64,000 nucleotides of DNA, from assembly GCA_003255065.1 (NCBI GenBank), contig QAOA01005666.1, forward strand, positions 537,762-601,761, in the 5' to 3' direction. The DNA is from Cercis canadensis. Its lineage: Eukaryota > Streptophyta > Magnoliopsida > Fabales > Fabaceae. Below the pieces are notes generated by a model that saw only the letters and a list, made by a program, of their open reading frames with translations, did no database searches and was not told the origin of the DNA. The stretch's first letter is position 1. Each line of letters opens with the position of its first letter. Below, piece by piece: positions 62,770 through 64,000 of the stretch. A program made the translations under genes and the position numbers.

Positions 62770-63109
62770 NNNNNNNNNNNNNNNNNNNNNNNNNNNNNNN
62801 NNNNNNNNNNNNNNNNNNNNNNNNNNNNNNNNNNNNNNNNNNNNNNNNNNNNNNNNNNNNNNNNNNNNNNNNNNNNNNNNNNNNNNNNNNNNNNNNNNNN
62901 NNNNNNNNNNNNNNNNNNNNNNNNNNNNNNNNNNNNNNNNNNNNNNNNNNNNNNNNNNNNNNNNNNNNNNNNNNNNNNNNNNNNNNNNNNNNNNNNNNNN
63001 NNNNNNNNNNNNNNNNNNNNNNNNNNNNNNNNNNNNNNNNNNNNNNNNNNNNNNNNNNNNNNNNNNNNNNNNNNNNNNNNNNNNNNNNNNNNNNNNNNNN
63101 NNNNNNNNN

Positions 63110-63198
<89 letters not shown>
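62715..63198. other. Poly-T, 340-base N gap, poly-A
   Basis: Fifty-five T (62715-62769), an N run (62770-63109) and 89 A (63110-63198). Any translation across it is an artefact. Confidence 0.95.
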
Positions 63199-63200
<2 letters not shown>

Positions 63201-63281
63201 GCCTTAATGAAGGAAATTTTTTCAAAAGTGCCGTAAATGTGTAAATAAGATGCAAATGTACAATATTAAGAAGAATGACTC
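63199..63281 (-). repeat. Right arm of the inverted repeat around the gap
   Basis: Reverse-complement partner of 62536-62618. It begins right after the A run with CTGCC and ends AAGAATGACTC. About 88 percent identical to the left arm by eye. Confidence 0.85.
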
Positions 63282-64000
63282 TGAAGAAAGACTAAATTGC
63301 CAGTGAATCTCATATAATTCAATACGAATAATATACTTCATCACACACCTAACTCATCATTCTTTGTTATTGTAGATTTAATTAAATTTCAGTCATAAAA
63401 ATATTAAATAAATATAATTAATATTAGAAAGTAAAAATTAAACTCAAATCCATAATCCATGTATAACATTAAAAGAATAATAATAATAAAAAAAAAAACA
63501 TAACACCTTGCGCAATATGGTCGTCTGCTCACTTCTTATTTCTTATCAAAGTTGGGATGTTATTGTCGTATTCTCAGTAGTGATAATAAACCTTGATTGG
63601 AATACGTAAACTTACCTACCAAACGGGGATGTGCTGCCCCACGCGGCTGAAAACTTGGCGTGAAAATGCGTATTGGAGTTTTTGGCCTATCCATACAAAA
63701 ATTACAAATGTAATGGAAGGACTTACATTTTGCTGTCTTCGGTAATTTTTTTTTTTTTTATATTTCTGAAAATTTAAATTTGAGTTAACAAATCATTATC
63801 TTTTTGGATTACTTGATACCCTTTAGGCTGCATGTATAGTTTATAAATCAACAAAATTTAGGTAAAGCTACTTACATGTTTATGGTATTATTTTTTATTA
63901 AAATATTATATATGTTTTTTTGTATAATTCAATGCCACATGATTTCGTATTAATATTCTTCAAAATCTCACATTGGCCCCACCTCCAATTTCTCTTTCCA
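63282..64000. other. Intergenic to window end
   Basis: AT-rich sequence. No gene or clear element was seen; the last bases include TCTCACATTGGCCCCACC, an LTR-like phrase. Confidence 0.45.

Noticed and set aside
62522..63255. Long frames with poly-Phe, X and poly-Lys
   Set aside because: Pure translation of homopolymers and the N gap.

Overview
The window is nuclear DNA from a dicot plant, most likely a woody rosid. The evidence is AT-rich intergenic DNA, genes broken into many short exons with GT-AG introns, and plant-only families: an ERD6-like sugar carrier, a CC-NBS-LRR resistance protein, the SBP-box factor SPL7, an SC35-like SR splicing factor, plastid DXS, an isoprenylated metallochaperone-like protein and a class III peroxidase. 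I cannot name the species from sequence alone.

Layout: 466-3798 (-) ERD6-like transporter in 18 coding exons. 4.1-9.0 kb is a transposon-filled spacer. 9023-12462 (-) is an NBS-LRR gene. 12.5-16.8 kb holds a MITE, an LTR fragment with palindromic tandem repeats, and a relic of a second NBS-LRR. 16889-25157 (-) is SPL7 in 10 exons with a hairpin-bearing Mutator-type MITE in its last intron. 25.4-31.2 kb is a repeat-rich gene desert. 31456-36902 (+) is an SR protein closest to SCL28. 38032-41439 is a 1.7 kb direct duplication split by a single N. 41166-42570 is a pair of abutting TTA-target MITEs. 44595-48277 (+) is DXS in 10 exons. 48809-49688 is a Mutator-like element carrying a dirigent gene fragment. 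49.8-51.55 kb holds LINE, MITE and SINE remains. 51630-52323 (-) is a HIPP gene. 52.5-54.1 kb holds AT-rich MITEs and a SINE. 54682-56157 (+) is a class III peroxidase. 57271-57666 (+) is an acidic orphan protein. 58456-60480 (-) is a 71-residue membrane protein gene whose short coding exons are easily missed. 61333-61755 is a second N-split duplication. 61905-61980 is a U2 snRNA-like sequence. 62489-63198 contains assembly gaps, one inside a poly-T/poly-A hairpin locus.

The genes do not form a pathway or cluster; this is an ordinary dispersed plant gene neighbourhood. The points most worth attention are the Mutator-like element with captured dirigent sequence, two GC-AG intron candidates, the substitutions in the NBS-LRR kinase-2 motif and the peroxidase substrate channel, the U2-like locus with an intact upstream element, and two apparent duplications that look like unmerged contig overlaps rather than biology. 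I found no convincing new multi-gene system.
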